Origin: Caballeronia sp. dw_276
GTDB taxonomy: Bacteria > Pseudomonadota > Gammaproteobacteria > Burkholderiales > Burkholderiaceae
DNA length: 64,000 bases
Direction: 5' to 3'
Assembly (NCBI RefSeq): GCF_018449635.1
Contig: NZ_JAAVUV010000017.1
Coordinates: forward strand, 49,096 to 113,095
Position numbers and translations under genes: made by a program. The notes under the pieces were generated by a model. The model saw nothing but the letters and a program-made list of their open reading frames with translations, searched no databases and had not been told where the DNA came from. The number at the start of each line of letters is the position of its first letter. Position 1 is the stretch's first letter. This document shows positions 17,350-27,107 of this stretch, piece after piece.

Positions 17350-19380
17350 TTACGTTCCCGCATAGCCTACCGGTCGCGTCGAATTCGCATGTGCCACGCC
17401 GGCGTTCTTCGATACCACATATAACGGCGATTCCGTCAGGTTTAGCGACACTACGCCGTTGCTGTACGCAACGCTCGATGCATTGCCCATCCAGTCCAGG
17501 ACCTGGACCGTGCCGTTCGTTCCTGGGGCATCCACCGTGAGCGCGTAGCCCACACTGTAGGTCTGGCTGAAGCCGCCGCTCGCGCTCCACACTGCATTGT
17601 TGTGCGTCCACAAGGCCGTCACCGCGTTGCCCGTCCCGCGCTGCTCGAACGCATATGCGTAGACGCCCGACGGCGTGCCGTTCACAGGTCCAAGCGTGGT
17701 CGTGCCGTCGAGCACGCGCGTCATCGCCGCGACCGCCAAGGCCGCGGGCTTCGGGCTGACATTGCTCGCGCCGAACGATCCCTGCGCATTCGATAGATCA
17801 AAGAACGTGCCGTAACCCGTCTCGCCCGGATAATCCGCGCCGTAGAACACGTAGGTCTGGTCCGCGCCCTCGCCAAGCAAGATGATGTGCGTGCGCGCCA
17901 CGATCGCGCCCTGTGCAAACAGCACGTTCGATGTTGGATAGTTAGGCCCGTACGATGTGCCCAGGTCGTAGCTGATGCCGGTTTCGGTCACGAACAACTT
18001 CATGCCCGGCCTGTAATCCGCCTGCATCTCCTGCCGCAAGTTGCGCATCTCGTTCGTCAACGCGTTCGCGGCGTTGGCGGGATCTGGATCGGTTGCCTGA
18101 CGCTCCGGCGGGTGCGATGGCGATGTGCCGGCGTCGTAGTATCCATGTGTCGCAATGCCATCGAGGTACTGCGCAAGGCCAAGCGGCGCCATCATTTTCA
18201 AACGTTTGGTGGTCAGCGACGGAAACGCGCCCGTCGGTCCCATCACGACGGCGTTGGGGTCCGTCGCATGCAGGCCCGTGTAGGCGAGCTTGTACAGCGC
18301 CACGAAATCCGCATCCGATCCCAGCCACGTCTGGTCCGGCTCCCACGTGACCTGATAGTAGTTGCTCGACATCGCCGGAAAATACTTCTCGCGCATTAGT
18401 TCGGTTTCCGAACCAACTTGGCTCATGTACGTCTGATAACCCGGCTGGTCGCTCGGCAAGTACGAACTGTCGTTGAATGCGCCTGTTGGGCTGTCCCATC
18501 CGGGGATCCCGTCGAGACGCACGAGCCGCATGATCTGACCGCTTGCATAACCAGTATCCGTAGTCATGGCCGTGGCGGCGAAACTGTTGGCGCCGTTCGG
18601 CTGCGTGCTGGATAGCTGCCTGTCATCGATCGTCGAGCTGATTCCAAGCGCATTGAGCATCGCGGTCCAGCCGTTGAAGCCCTGCATGCCAAATCGGTGC
18701 TGCTCCTGACGAGCATAGATGGGAGCCGGGAGTATTCTGGTGACATCGGGCAAGACGCCGAAGGTTGCGAAACCGATGGGGCGCGTGCCCGCCGTCGGGA
18801 CGCTTCCGCCCGCCTTCGCAAGCGTCGCCGACACCGCAAAGTAACCCGCCACGGTCGATGTGCAATTGAGCGTCGTCGCACTGCCGCCCGACGGCGCCGC
18901 AAAGCTGCCGCTCGCGACCGTCTTGCCGAGCGCATCGTTAATGGTCCATGTAAGTGTGTCGGCCGCAGGGGGATTAGCGGATATCGCCAGTTGGAAGGTC
19001 GAGCCCGATGCAAACATGCGCGTACCGTCGGCGCTGGGGGTATCGACCGTGATCAGTCCGCTGCCCAATGACGCAGCGCTCGTGACCGGCGCCGCGCACG
19101 TCATGCTCAAGACAGCGCTTGTCACGACCGATGGGGAGACCAATGCCGGGGTCGCTCCGGTCGATACCCCCGCGTTACCGGTTGTTCCCGATGCGCTGTT
19201 GGCAGGACTGCCGGACGCCGTCGAAGACGTACCCGAAGCGGTGCTCGAGCTATTTCCGCTCGCAGCGGCGGCCGCGCCTCCACCGCTCGCAACGTCGCCG
19301 GGACCGCCACCGCCGCCGCATGCGGCCAACGCGAGCAGAACTGAATATATTGAAAAGCTGAGTAACGCGTTCGTTTTCAT
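17350..19380 (-). CDS. Large lipoprotein with glycoside-hydrolase-like barrel
   Basis: A 676-aa surface or periplasmic lipoprotein: signal peptide ending in LAAC (Cys21), then GGGGG, and a long Gly/Ser/Ala/Thr linker to about residue 85. A beta-sandwich-like region follows (about 90-205). The rest looks like a clan GH-A-type (beta/alpha)8 hydrolase: TWEPDQTW could hold the acid/base glutamate and FVTETGISY the nucleophile, ahead of a C-terminal beta domain. I cannot assign a family or substrate; a polysaccharide of the cell's own envelope or biofilm is plausible. It stands alone, with an 827-bp AT-rich gap upstream. The glycosidase call is tentative. Confidence 0.6.
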   Translation of the reverse strand: MKTNALLSFSIYSVLLALAACGGGGGPGDVASGGGAAAAASGNSSSTASGTSSTASGSPANSASGTTGNAGVSTGATPALVSPSVVTSAVLSMTCAAPVTSAASLGSGLITVDTPSADGTRMFASGSTFQLAISANPPAADTLTWTINDALGKTVASGSFAAPSGGSATTLNCTSTVAGYFAVSATLAKAGGSVPTAGTRPIGFATFGVLPDVTRILPAPIYARQEQHRFGMQGFNGWTAMLNALGISSTIDDRQLSSTQPNGANSFAATAMTTDTGYASGQIMRLVRLDGIPGWDSPTGAFNDSSYLPSDQPGYQTYMSQVGSETELMREKYFPAMSSNYYQVTWEPDQTWLGSDADFVALYKLAYTGLHATDPNAVVMGPTGAFPSLTTKRLKMMAPLGLAQYLDGIATHGYYDAGTSPSHPPERQATDPDPANAANALTNEMRNLRQEMQADYRPGMKLFVTETGISYDLGTSYGPNYPTSNVLFAQGAIVARTHIILLGEGADQTYVFYGADYPGETGYGTFFDLSNAQGSFGASNVSPKPAALAVAAMTRVLDGTTTLGPVNGTPSGVYAYAFEQRGTGNAVTALWTHNNAVWSASGGFSQTYSVGYALTVDAPGTNGTVQVLDWMGNASSVAYSNGVVSLNLTESPLYVVSKNAGVAHANSTRPVGYAGT

Positions 19381-20207
19381 TTTCGATGATCGCCCGGTCG
19401 TAGCGATAAAACAGGTTCAGACACAGCGGTGCCCCAGGCGCCTCTGAACAGGAACTAGGTGAAGGTTTTGAATCGGGGAAAATGACCGGTAGAAATGGCG
19501 TATCGCAGAAAAGAAAGCTCGCGATAAATACGCAACCAAGCCTTAAGGTCCGAATGAATGTTACATAGACGAAACGTTTTGAACCAGTAAAAAACGCGTA
19601 ACAAGATGTAACGTCTAATCAATAATCGGTAAAAATATAATCATCATATTTAACAGCGCCTGATTTAAAAGGTTTAAATGCGTGCTTATATCCATCGCCC
19701 TGACCCACGGCTTATTTATCATATGAAATGAATTTATCCACGGATCAGAAATGAAACCTTTTCTCGCCCTGAGAACCGCTCCCGACGGGCACCGATCCTT
19801 GCCCACTGCAAGATTCGGCTCAACTTGCTAATTTGCCAAACGGCTCGGCACATATGAACAGCAATCGATAATCGCCACACAGAGTCATACGTACCGCCAA
19901 CCTGAATAACGGACGCCTTTTCGAGAACTTGAGCTTCGCGTTCTCATTTGATAATCCAGTGAGTATCCGAAGACCGAATGCTCTTTTTCTAATTCATCTA
20001 TAAGAAGCGTCCAAAACAGCATCGAAGCAAGCCGCCCTATTTGCCAGGATCACCGCGCTCTCGACAAACACACCCCATGGCAACGTCTCCGTTCTCCCCG
20101 TGCTCGTCCGCGTTGCCTTTATAATCCGCCATGATTCCAATTTCCTGCCTCTCTGCCTCCCGCCCTCTTCGTGCTTCCCACGAAGTCCTTTCCTGTGCGG
20201 CGGCCTC
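19381..20207. other. Long AT-rich gap without a recognisable gene
   Basis: This 827-bp stretch should carry the promoters of the leftward lipoprotein and the rightward RIO kinase. It is markedly richer in AT than its surroundings (especially 19550-19760). GTTACAT (19560-19566) and ATGTAAC (19606-19612) form a spaced inverted pair, which may be a regulator site for the lipoprotein gene. I found no coding sequence or structured RNA that I can defend. Confidence 0.5.
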
Positions 20208-21059
20208 ATGAAAACGCCAAAAAGACTGCTGCCATTGCTGGAAGAAGGACTGATCGACGAGGTCATCGGTCAGTTGATGAGCGGCAAGGAAGCGACCGTG
20301 TACGTGGTGCGTAGCGGCGATTCAACGCGTTGCGCGAAGGTCTATAAGGACGCGAAGCAGCGCAGCTTTCGGCAGGCCGCGTCGTATCGCGAAGGACGCA
20401 CGGTGAAGAACAGCCGGCAAGCACGCGCAATGGATAAAGGCACGCGCTACGGCCGCCAGATGCAGGAAGAAGCGTGGCAGAACGCCGAGGTCGATGCGCT
20501 GTTCCGGCTCGCGAACGCGGGTGTGCGCGTACCGCAGCCGTACATCTGCACCGACGGCGTGCTGCTGATGGAACTCGTGGTGGACGCACAAGGCGACGTT
20601 GCGCCGCGTCTGAACGATGTCGACATGAGCCACGATCGCGCGCTCGAATTGCACGAGGCGCTGCTGCGCGAAGTCGTGCGCATGTTGTGCGCGGGCATGA
20701 TCCACGGTGACTTGTCGGAATACAACATCCTGCTTGCATCGGATGGACCGGTGATCATCGACTTGCCGCAGGCCGTGGATGCCGCCGGCAACAACGAAGC
20801 GTCCGCCATGTTGCAACGTGACGTGGATAACCTCGCCACTTACTTCGGCCAGTTCGCGCCGGAACTGTTGAAGGCGAACTACGGCAAGGAAATGTGGGCG
20901 CTGTATGAAGCGGGTTTGCTCACCGTCGATACAAAACTCACCGGCCACGTAGAAGTCGATACAACCCCGGTCGATCTCGAAGCCGTGATGCAGGAGATCG
21001 AGGATATCCGGCTGGAAGAAGAAGCGCGCATCCGGCGCGAGCAGGAAGCTGGCGACTGA
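20208..21059 (+). CDS. RIO-type serine protein kinase
   Basis: A 283-aa atypical protein kinase of the RIO family. Visible motifs are the flexible glycine/lysine segment SGKEATVYVV, the catalytic loop HGDLSEYNILL, and the metal-binding IIDLPQAVD that replaces DFG. The C-terminus is an acidic, glutamate-rich helix. It should autophosphorylate and may act on translation or ribosome-associated targets, which is unproven in bacteria. The ATG at 20208 (MKTPKRLLPLL) fits the family; the frame upstream to 20100 is not conserved. It converges on the sirtuin gene with no intervening base between the two stop codons. Confidence 0.87.
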   Translation: MKTPKRLLPLLEEGLIDEVIGQLMSGKEATVYVVRSGDSTRCAKVYKDAKQRSFRQAASYREGRTVKNSRQARAMDKGTRYGRQMQEEAWQNAEVDALFRLANAGVRVPQPYICTDGVLLMELVVDAQGDVAPRLNDVDMSHDRALELHEALLREVVRMLCAGMIHGDLSEYNILLASDGPVIIDLPQAVDAAGNNEASAMLQRDVDNLATYFGQFAPELLKANYGKEMWALYEAGLLTVDTKLTGHVEVDTTPVDLEAVMQEIEDIRLEEEARIRREQEAGD

Positions 21060-21917
21060 CTACCGATTGCCTTCGATCGCATCGGCGAGCCCTGACAACA
21101 CCGGCCCGCATTGCGCCTCCACCTTGAACTGCAGGAGCGCATCCGCCCGGGTGTGCCCCAGATTGACCGCAGCGATGGGCTTGCCCGCACGGGTAGCCCA
21201 CTCGCAAAATCGAAAGCCCGAATACACCATCAGTGAAGAGCCGAGCACGAGCATTGCATCGGCCTGATCGAGCGCGGCTGCAGCCGCATCGACGCGCGTG
21301 CGCGGCACGCCTTCACCAAAAAACACCACGTCTGGCTTCAACATTCCGCCGCAGCGCGTGCAAGCCGGCACATGGACCGCGTTGAAGTCGAAGCCTTCGA
21401 GTTGCGCATCACCGTCCGCAACCGGCAACGCAGCCAGTCCGACGAAGCCGGGGTTATCGGCAATGAGCCGTTGCTGGAGTGCAGCACGTGGCGTCTCGTC
21501 GCCACAATCCATACAGCGCACGCGGCCAATATTGCCATGCAGTTCGATCACGTCCGTATTGCCCGCGCTCGTATGCAAGCCATCGACGTTCTGCGTCACC
21601 AGCCGATGAAAAACGCCAAGGCGCTCCAGCCGTGCCACCGCCAGATGCGCCGCATTCGGAGCTGCGCCAGCGAGCATCGGCCAGCCAATCATGCTGCGTG
21701 CCCAATACCGTTTACGGGAGAATTCGGACCCAAGGAAATCCTTGAGCAGAATGGGCGCTCGGCCCGTTCGCTGCCCTTCCTTGTCGCGGTAGCAGGGTAT
21801 TCCGGATTCCGTACTAATTCCCGCACCGGTCAATACAAACAGTCGCGGATAGCGTTCGACAAACGCTTGAAGCGGATCGGAGAGCGCGGCAGGCGCGCTG
21901 GCGTAGGGAGTATTCAT
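21060..21917 (-). CDS. cobB: NAD-dependent protein deacylase (sirtuin)
   Basis: A 285-aa Sir2-family enzyme that removes acyl groups from lysines using NAD. NAD-binding GAGISTESGIPCYR, TQNVDGLH and the catalytic histidine in ELHGNIG are present. Zinc cysteines come as two pairs, CMDC and CTRC. The length and the spacing between the pairs resemble class II (SIRT4-like) sirtuins, so desuccinylase, lipoamidase or deacetylase activity are all possible. The start at 21917 precedes a conserved SDPLQAFVERYPRLFVLTGAG region. Its last base abuts the last base of the RIO kinase gene, so the two transcripts necessarily overlap in their 3' ends unless termination is inside the genes. Confidence 0.88.
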   Translation of the reverse strand: MNTPYASAPAALSDPLQAFVERYPRLFVLTGAGISTESGIPCYRDKEGQRTGRAPILLKDFLGSEFSRKRYWARSMIGWPMLAGAAPNAAHLAVARLERLGVFHRLVTQNVDGLHTSAGNTDVIELHGNIGRVRCMDCGDETPRAALQQRLIADNPGFVGLAALPVADGDAQLEGFDFNAVHVPACTRCGGMLKPDVVFFGEGVPRTRVDAAAAALDQADAMLVLGSSLMVYSGFRFCEWATRAGKPIAAVNLGHTRADALLQFKVEAQCGPVLSGLADAIEGNR

Positions 21918-22155
21918 TGCCGAAATAGTAACGGCAATGCGGTTTGTTTGCTTGGACGCGAGCCGGCGGAATTTCACTTTTCGCATGTTTGAAACGGTAC
22001 GTTTCCAGCAAGAAGCCCGAGCAACACGGACGCCTTTCTTTGCGATAGCCTTGGCTTTAACTGCAGAAGATAAACGGTTTTCAGCCCTTTCTTTTCAGAG
22101 CCTTTTTGCCCATGGCAAAGAGTCCTTCGTAAAAATACAACTCAATAATTGACCA

Positions 22156-23178
22156 GTGTCCGCGTCCAGACTCGCTCATCGAAACAATCTCGGTGCATCG
22201 TTTTGCACGTCGTTATTTAGTGGCGCTTTATTTAGCGCGCTGATATTTTCAAGTTCGGCTTACGCCCAGGAATTGAACATTCTGGCTGGACCGTTAATAA
22301 GCCGGGGGGAGAACTCATACTCATGGCAAGGGAGTTATCGCGAAGGACTCGGGAGATATGCTGCGTGGAGTTTCTCGTGGATCAACGAAGGACATATTCC
22401 GGACCATCATCGTGATGGACAGACCGTGCAACTCTGGGCACGGCTGCCGCTTTGGCGTGACCGGTTCGAGTTATCGGCGGGAGCGGGGCCGTACAGATAC
22501 TTCGACACCACCGCTGCGGGCGCCGGCGGCACGTATTCGAATACACATGGCTGGGGCGCAGTGTGGAGCGCGCGCGCGGCCTATTACTTCGACCGCCGCT
22601 GGATCGCGCAAATGCAGTTCAACCACGTGCAGGCGTTCGGCGGTCCAGATACAAGCTCACTTTTGTTCGGCGTCGGTTATCAACTCGATGCAAGCGGCGA
22701 ACCCGGCCCGCGCCAAACGCCGACATCGAGAACGTCCCGGGTCACCGACAACGAGCTGACAGTCCTGCTCGGAAAATCAATCCTTAACAGCTACGACTCA
22801 GAGACTTCGTTTGCGCAAAGCGTGGAGTATCGGCGAGGCATTACCCGTTATATCGATGGAACCGTGTCCTACATTCACGAAGCCAGCAACACGCAAAGTC
22901 GCCGCGACGGCGTGGCGTTGCAACTCTGGGCAACGCGAGGGTTTTTCAACGACCGCTTCACGCTTGCGGTGGGAGCCGGTCCGTACATCGCGATCACGCA
23001 GAACGACACACTTCCCGGAAATCGTACGGGCGATGGCCGCGTATCTGGATTGGTTTCCATGTCAGCCAGTTACCGGCTCGGAAAATACTGGCTGACGCGG
23101 CTCACATGGAACCGCGTCGTCACCCGTTATGACCGCGATGCCGATGTGATTGAAGCGGGCATAGGCGTGAGGTTCTAG
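22156..23178 (+). CDS. Outer-membrane beta-barrel protein with internal duplication
   Basis: A 340-aa predicted outer-membrane protein of unknown function. It has a Sec signal peptide (cleavage after SSAYA, about residue 37) and ends in phenylalanine after alternating hydrophobic residues (GIGVRF), as barrel proteins do. Residues 39-178 and 200-340 are clearly homologous: each half has R(D)G..(V)QLWA, then a DRF-L-GAGPY block, and a C-terminal strand. The two halves are joined by a Pro/Thr/Ser-rich linker, suggesting either one 16-strand barrel or two 8-strand barrels. The start is GTG at 22156. It is monocistronic. Confidence 0.72.
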   Translation: MSASRLAHRNNLGASFCTSLFSGALFSALIFSSSAYAQELNILAGPLISRGENSYSWQGSYREGLGRYAAWSFSWINEGHIPDHHRDGQTVQLWARLPLWRDRFELSAGAGPYRYFDTTAAGAGGTYSNTHGWGAVWSARAAYYFDRRWIAQMQFNHVQAFGGPDTSSLLFGVGYQLDASGEPGPRQTPTSRTSRVTDNELTVLLGKSILNSYDSETSFAQSVEYRRGITRYIDGTVSYIHEASNTQSRRDGVALQLWATRGFFNDRFTLAVGAGPYIAITQNDTLPGNRTGDGRVSGLVSMSASYRLGKYWLTRLTWNRVVTRYDRDADVIEAGIGVRF

Positions 23179-23199
23179 CGTTCATACGAATGCGCGTCC

Positions 23200-24456
23200 T
23201 CACGTTTTGACGGGTTTTGGGAACAACGGATAAGCGGCCAATGCGCACGCGGCCGCAACCAGCCAGACCACGCCCCACGACCCGACCGCGAGCAAATGCG
23301 GAATCGACAAAGGCGTGATGAACAAACCCACATACACGGCCGTGTTCGTCATTCCGAGCGCAGTTCCTGCACGATCCTTTCCGCTCAGCGTGGCAAGTTC
23401 GGTATAAGCAACGCCGTGCCACGCGGACACGCAAATCCCTGCGAACACAATAAAACCGATCAGCCAGCCTTCGGATAACCCATATCCCGTCCCGGCCGAA
23501 AGCGCGACGAACGCCGCAACCGCAATCAACGTCGAGACCTTCGTATAAGCGCGCCGGTTGCCGTGTTTATCGGTGAAACGGCCGCTCCAGACGCGCATGA
23601 TCATGGCGCCAAGCTGGACGGCGACCATCGTGGCAGTGATGCCGGGCAAGCCGACGTGCGCGAAGTCATGCAGGAAAACGGTGGCGAACGTGAGCACCGC
23701 GAATTGCGGAATGCAGAGAATGCCGATGCCGAGCACCACGCGCCAGATCATCGTGTCACGCAGGGGACTGATGGCGGGTGCGACCGGAACGTGCGGCGCG
23801 GTCGCTGCGTGCACGGGCGTTTCCGGCGGCTCGTGAAGCCATCGCCACGCGAGACAACCTGCCGCCACGCACATCGCCGCCAGGACGCCATAGACGAGCC
23901 GGAAACCACCCGTGGATGCGAGCCACGGCAGGATCAGCGCGCCAAGGCCGCCGCCGAGCGGCACGGCGGTCTGGCGGATGCTCATCGCGAGGCCCCGTTC
24001 GCCTTCCTGGAACCAGCGCATGATCGCGCGTCCGCTCGATCCGTTGACGCTGCCGCCGAGCAGGCCGACGCCGCACATTGATAAAACCAGCCACAACAAC
24101 GAAGGCACCGACGCCGCCGATGGCACCACGAACAGCATCATGGCCAGGAACGCGACAGCGACGGTCGCGAGGCCGGTCAGCAGGATCGGGCGATCGCCCC
24201 ATCGGTCCGTCGCCACGCCCCACGGCAATTCGGATATCGCGACGCCCAGTCCCATTGCGCCGAGCGCCAGCCCGAGCGCGGCGTTGCCGAGGTGGTAATC
24301 CGCGCGCAGCCAGACGGCCGTGGTCGGAATGCCCGCGATCGCCGCCGAAAAGCTGACATTCGCCGCAACGCCCACGCCGAGGACTTTCCAGCGGTGAGAT
24401 GCGTCGAGATTACGTCTGGCCGTTTGGGCCAGAGGGATTGCGCATTGAGTTTGCAT
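23200..24456 (-). CDS. Major facilitator superfamily transporter
   Basis: A 418-aa inner-membrane transporter with 12 predicted helices. The loop between helices 2 and 3 has the MFS signature GVATDRWGDRP, repeated in degenerate form as GRFTDKHGNRRAY in the second half. A cytoplasmic central loop (about 205-230) separates the two bundles. The substrate is unknown. It is divergent from a LysR regulator gene with 109 bp between starts, the usual arrangement in which the LysR protein controls both itself and the transporter. Confidence 0.83.
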   Translation of the reverse strand: MQTQCAIPLAQTARRNLDASHRWKVLGVGVAANVSFSAAIAGIPTTAVWLRADYHLGNAALGLALGAMGLGVAISELPWGVATDRWGDRPILLTGLATVAVAFLAMMLFVVPSAASVPSLLWLVLSMCGVGLLGGSVNGSSGRAIMRWFQEGERGLAMSIRQTAVPLGGGLGALILPWLASTGGFRLVYGVLAAMCVAAGCLAWRWLHEPPETPVHAATAPHVPVAPAISPLRDTMIWRVVLGIGILCIPQFAVLTFATVFLHDFAHVGLPGITATMVAVQLGAMIMRVWSGRFTDKHGNRRAYTKVSTLIAVAAFVALSAGTGYGLSEGWLIGFIVFAGICVSAWHGVAYTELATLSGKDRAGTALGMTNTAVYVGLFITPLSIPHLLAVGSWGVVWLVAAACALAAYPLFPKPVKT

Positions 24457-24515
24457 CGCTTTATGGCGTCCGTTCAGATTCGATACCCCAAGTGTGGGCC
24501 ATCACGATGGTCCTG

Positions 24516-24531
24516 AATATCAAGTAATATT
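24516..24531. promoter_or_regulatory. Candidate LysR operator
   Basis: AATAT-caagta-ATATT is an inverted repeat in the 109-bp divergent gap between the MFS and LysR genes. It includes the T-N11-A pattern typical of LysR-type regulator sites. The sequence is clear; binding is inferred. Confidence 0.45.
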
Positions 24532-24565
24532 GCATCGACACTTCGATAAAACAGGATGGTCCGTC

Positions 24566-25486
24566 ATGTCGCACACCAATTTCGATGTTGCATCGCTGCG
24601 CACGTTCGTGGTCGGCATGGAACTCGGAAGTTTTGCGAAGGCGGCGGATCGGGTCGGGCGTTCGACCTCCGCGGTCAGCGCGCAGATCAAGAAACTCGAA
24701 GAGCAGACAGGCGTGCCGTTGTTCAAAAAGGCCGGTCGCAGCCTCGCGCTCACGGATGCCGGCGAAACCATGCTGCGCTTCGCGCGCCGTCTCGTCGACC
24801 TCAACGACGAGACCGCCGTCGCCGTGCGTGGCCCCGATCTCGAAGGCTGGATCAGGCTCGGGCTGCAGGAGGATTTCGGCGAAATCATGTTGCCCGACGT
24901 GCTCGGCCGGTTTTCGCGAGCGCATCCGAAGGTGCGCATCGAAGCGCGTGTAGCGCGCAATACCGAGTTGTTCGAGCGTATCGATTCGAACGAACTCGAT
25001 CTCGCGCTGATCTGGGGCGACCCGGCGTCGGCGGCGCGGGAAGTCCGGGCAGGCGTGCAGCATGAACTTATCGCCGAACCACGGATGTGCTGGATCGGCT
25101 CGTCCACGCTGCCCTGGAATCCGGACGCCGATGAACCGTTGCCACTGGTGGCGTTTGATCGCGCGTGCCTGTTCTTCAGCGCAGCGACTGCGGAACTCGA
25201 TCGCGCGAACATCCGCTGGCGCGTCGCGTTCACGAGTCCGAGCTTGTCCGGCTTGTGGGCCGCGGCCGCCGCGGGACTCGGATTGACAGTGCGCACGCGA
25301 TACGGTTTGCCAAGGTCGGTGTGCGCCCTCGATGAACATGCCGCAGGCTTGCCGGCATTGCCGTCGTTGCCGCTGTCGCTCCTGCGTGCATCGGCGAAAT
25401 CCGCGCCGCCTGTCGAGCGGCTTGCATCGATCATTCTCGACTCGGTGCGCGGCGGATCGGCATCGTTCGAACGCATGGCGGCCTAA
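24566..25486 (+). CDS. LysR-family transcriptional regulator
   Basis: A 306-aa LysR-type regulator. An N-terminal winged helix-turn-helix (about 5-62) reads FAKAADRVGRSTSAVSAQIKKLEE, typical of the family. An effector-binding domain follows (about 90-290). The ATG at 24566 is chosen because the HTH begins within ten residues; the longer open frame has no support. It is divergent from an MFS transporter and lies 72 bp ahead of a Rieske-FAD reductase on the same strand, so it may control both. The effector is unknown. Confidence 0.88.
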   Translation: MSHTNFDVASLRTFVVGMELGSFAKAADRVGRSTSAVSAQIKKLEEQTGVPLFKKAGRSLALTDAGETMLRFARRLVDLNDETAVAVRGPDLEGWIRLGLQEDFGEIMLPDVLGRFSRAHPKVRIEARVARNTELFERIDSNELDLALIWGDPASAAREVRAGVQHELIAEPRMCWIGSSTLPWNPDADEPLPLVAFDRACLFFSAATAELDRANIRWRVAFTSPSLSGLWAAAAAGLGLTVRTRYGLPRSVCALDEHAAGLPALPSLPLSLLRASAKSAPPVERLASIILDSVRGGSASFERMAA

Positions 25487-25558
25487 GCGGCTTCCACGCC
25501 CCGTCCCGACGGCCCGCTTTTTGCTGAATCCGTCGTGAACGACAGACGGGAGCGCGAC

Positions 25559-27100
25559 ATGGCAGGACTGATGCAGCATGCAGCGAAACTGGACGATATT
25601 CCCGCCGACCGGGGCATACGGGTAACGTTGTCCGATACGCCCATCCTGCTCGTGCGGCAAGGCGACAGCGTTCACGCGTTTTCGGCGGATTGCCCGCATG
25701 CAGGCGCGCCGCTCGAGGATGGCGCCGTATGCAACGGTCGTATCGTCTGTCCGTGGCACAAGGGCACGTTTGCGATCGCGGATGGCAGCGTGATCGAACC
25801 GCCGGCGCTTGTCGGCTTGAAGCAGTATCCGGTATCTGTCGAGAGCGGCAACGTGCTCGTGTCACCCGAAGCTGACGAACCGCCCGCTCGCGTCCATACC
25901 GCCGATACCCGCACGATGGCGATCATCGGCGCGGGCGCGGCGGGAGCTGCAGCGTGTACCGCGCTGCGTGAAGCGGGCTTCGACGGACGTATCGTGCTGA
26001 TCGGGCCGGAGTCCGGCGAGCCATATGACCGCACCGCGCTGAGCAAATTCGTGCCCGCAGGCGATATGCCGCCCGACGGAGTCCCGTCGCTGCTGCCGGA
26101 AGGTTATGCCACGAAGCAGCGTATAGAGCGCATCGAAGCCCAGGTGATCAAACTCGATTCCGCCGATAAACGCATCGACCTGCCCAACGACCTCACATTG
26201 CATTACGACGCCGCGCTGATCTGCACCGGCGGTATCCCCAAACCCATGGACGTCCCCGGTGCGAACTTACGCCGCGTGCATTTGCTGCGTTCGCGCGATG
26301 ACGCTGCCGTGCTCGTCGCCTCGCTCGAAGGCGCGAAAAACGCGGTGATCGTGGGCGCAAGTTTTATCGGGCTGGAGGTGGCGTCATCGCTCAGGAAACG
26401 CGGCCTGGACGTAACGGTGATCGCGCCGGGAAAGATCCCGCTCGCGGCGCAATTCGGCGATGAACTCGGGCTGATGTTCCAGCGGCTGCACGAGAAGAAC
26501 GGCGTCGTGTTTCGCATGAGATCGAAGGTGAAGGCGTTCATTGGCGATGATGCCGTTCACCTTGTCGAACTCGATAACGGCGAGAAGATTCCAGCGGACG
26601 TGGTGCTTATAGGAACCGGTATCAGGCCGGCGACAGAGTTCCTGCAAGGCGTCACGCTCGCTGATGACGGCGGCATTCCCGTCGATACCGCCATGCGCGC
26701 GGCGCCTTCGCTCTACGCGGCCGGTGACGTCGCGCAGTTCCCGCTGCCACGCGCCGAAACACATTTGCGCGTAGAACATTGGCGCGTCGCGCAGCAACAC
26801 GCACGCGTCGCCGCGCTGAACATGGCGGGTGGCGCCGAACACTACACGGGCGTGCCCTATTTCTGGACCTATCATTTCAGCAACCGCTTCGAATACCTCG
26901 GCCATGCAATCGAGCACGACGATGTAGTGATCGACGGCGATCTCGACTCGCAGGTTTTCATCGCTTATTTGATGAAGGACGGCAAAGTCGCGGCCGTTGT
27001 CGCGTGCGATCGCGAAGCGCCAACGGCCAGGCTCGCCGAAGCAATGCGTTCAACGCTGACGTTAGATGAAGCGCGCCGCGCCGCAGGCAACGAAGGCTGA
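25559..27100 (+). CDS. Rieske-FAD fusion reductase (AIFM3-like)
   Basis: A 513-aa flavoprotein with an N-terminal Rieske [2Fe-2S] domain fused to a ferredoxin-reductase-like FAD/NAD(P)H module. The cluster ligands are C45-P-H47 and C64-P-W-H67. The FAD-binding GAGAAGAAA begins about residue 122, the NAD(P)H-binding VGASFIGLEVASSL is about 265, and a C-terminal reductase domain follows. This order matches the AIFL/AIFM3 group rather than a ring-hydroxylating oxygenase subunit. It probably passes electrons from NAD(P)H to an unidentified acceptor. The ATG at 25559 has GGGAG upstream, better than the GTG at 25535. No oxygenase partner is adjacent. Confidence 0.87.
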   Translation: MAGLMQHAAKLDDIPADRGIRVTLSDTPILLVRQGDSVHAFSADCPHAGAPLEDGAVCNGRIVCPWHKGTFAIADGSVIEPPALVGLKQYPVSVESGNVLVSPEADEPPARVHTADTRTMAIIGAGAAGAAACTALREAGFDGRIVLIGPESGEPYDRTALSKFVPAGDMPPDGVPSLLPEGYATKQRIERIEAQVIKLDSADKRIDLPNDLTLHYDAALICTGGIPKPMDVPGANLRRVHLLRSRDDAAVLVASLEGAKNAVIVGASFIGLEVASSLRKRGLDVTVIAPGKIPLAAQFGDELGLMFQRLHEKNGVVFRMRSKVKAFIGDDAVHLVELDNGEKIPADVVLIGTGIRPATEFLQGVTLADDGGIPVDTAMRAAPSLYAAGDVAQFPLPRAETHLRVEHWRVAQQHARVAALNMAGGAEHYTGVPYFWTYHFSNRFEYLGHAIEHDDVVIDGDLDSQVFIAYLMKDGKVAAVVACDREAPTARLAEAMRSTLTLDEARRAAGNEG

Positions 27101-27107
27101 TGGGCCA

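Noticed and set aside
19615..19806. 63-aa minus-strand open frame in the AT-rich gap
   Set aside because: No ribosome site, no homology and atypical composition. Chance open frame.
24461..25759. 432-aa minus-strand open frame over the LysR gene
   Set aside because: It covers the LysR gene and the divergent promoter region; no domain likeness, shadow composition.
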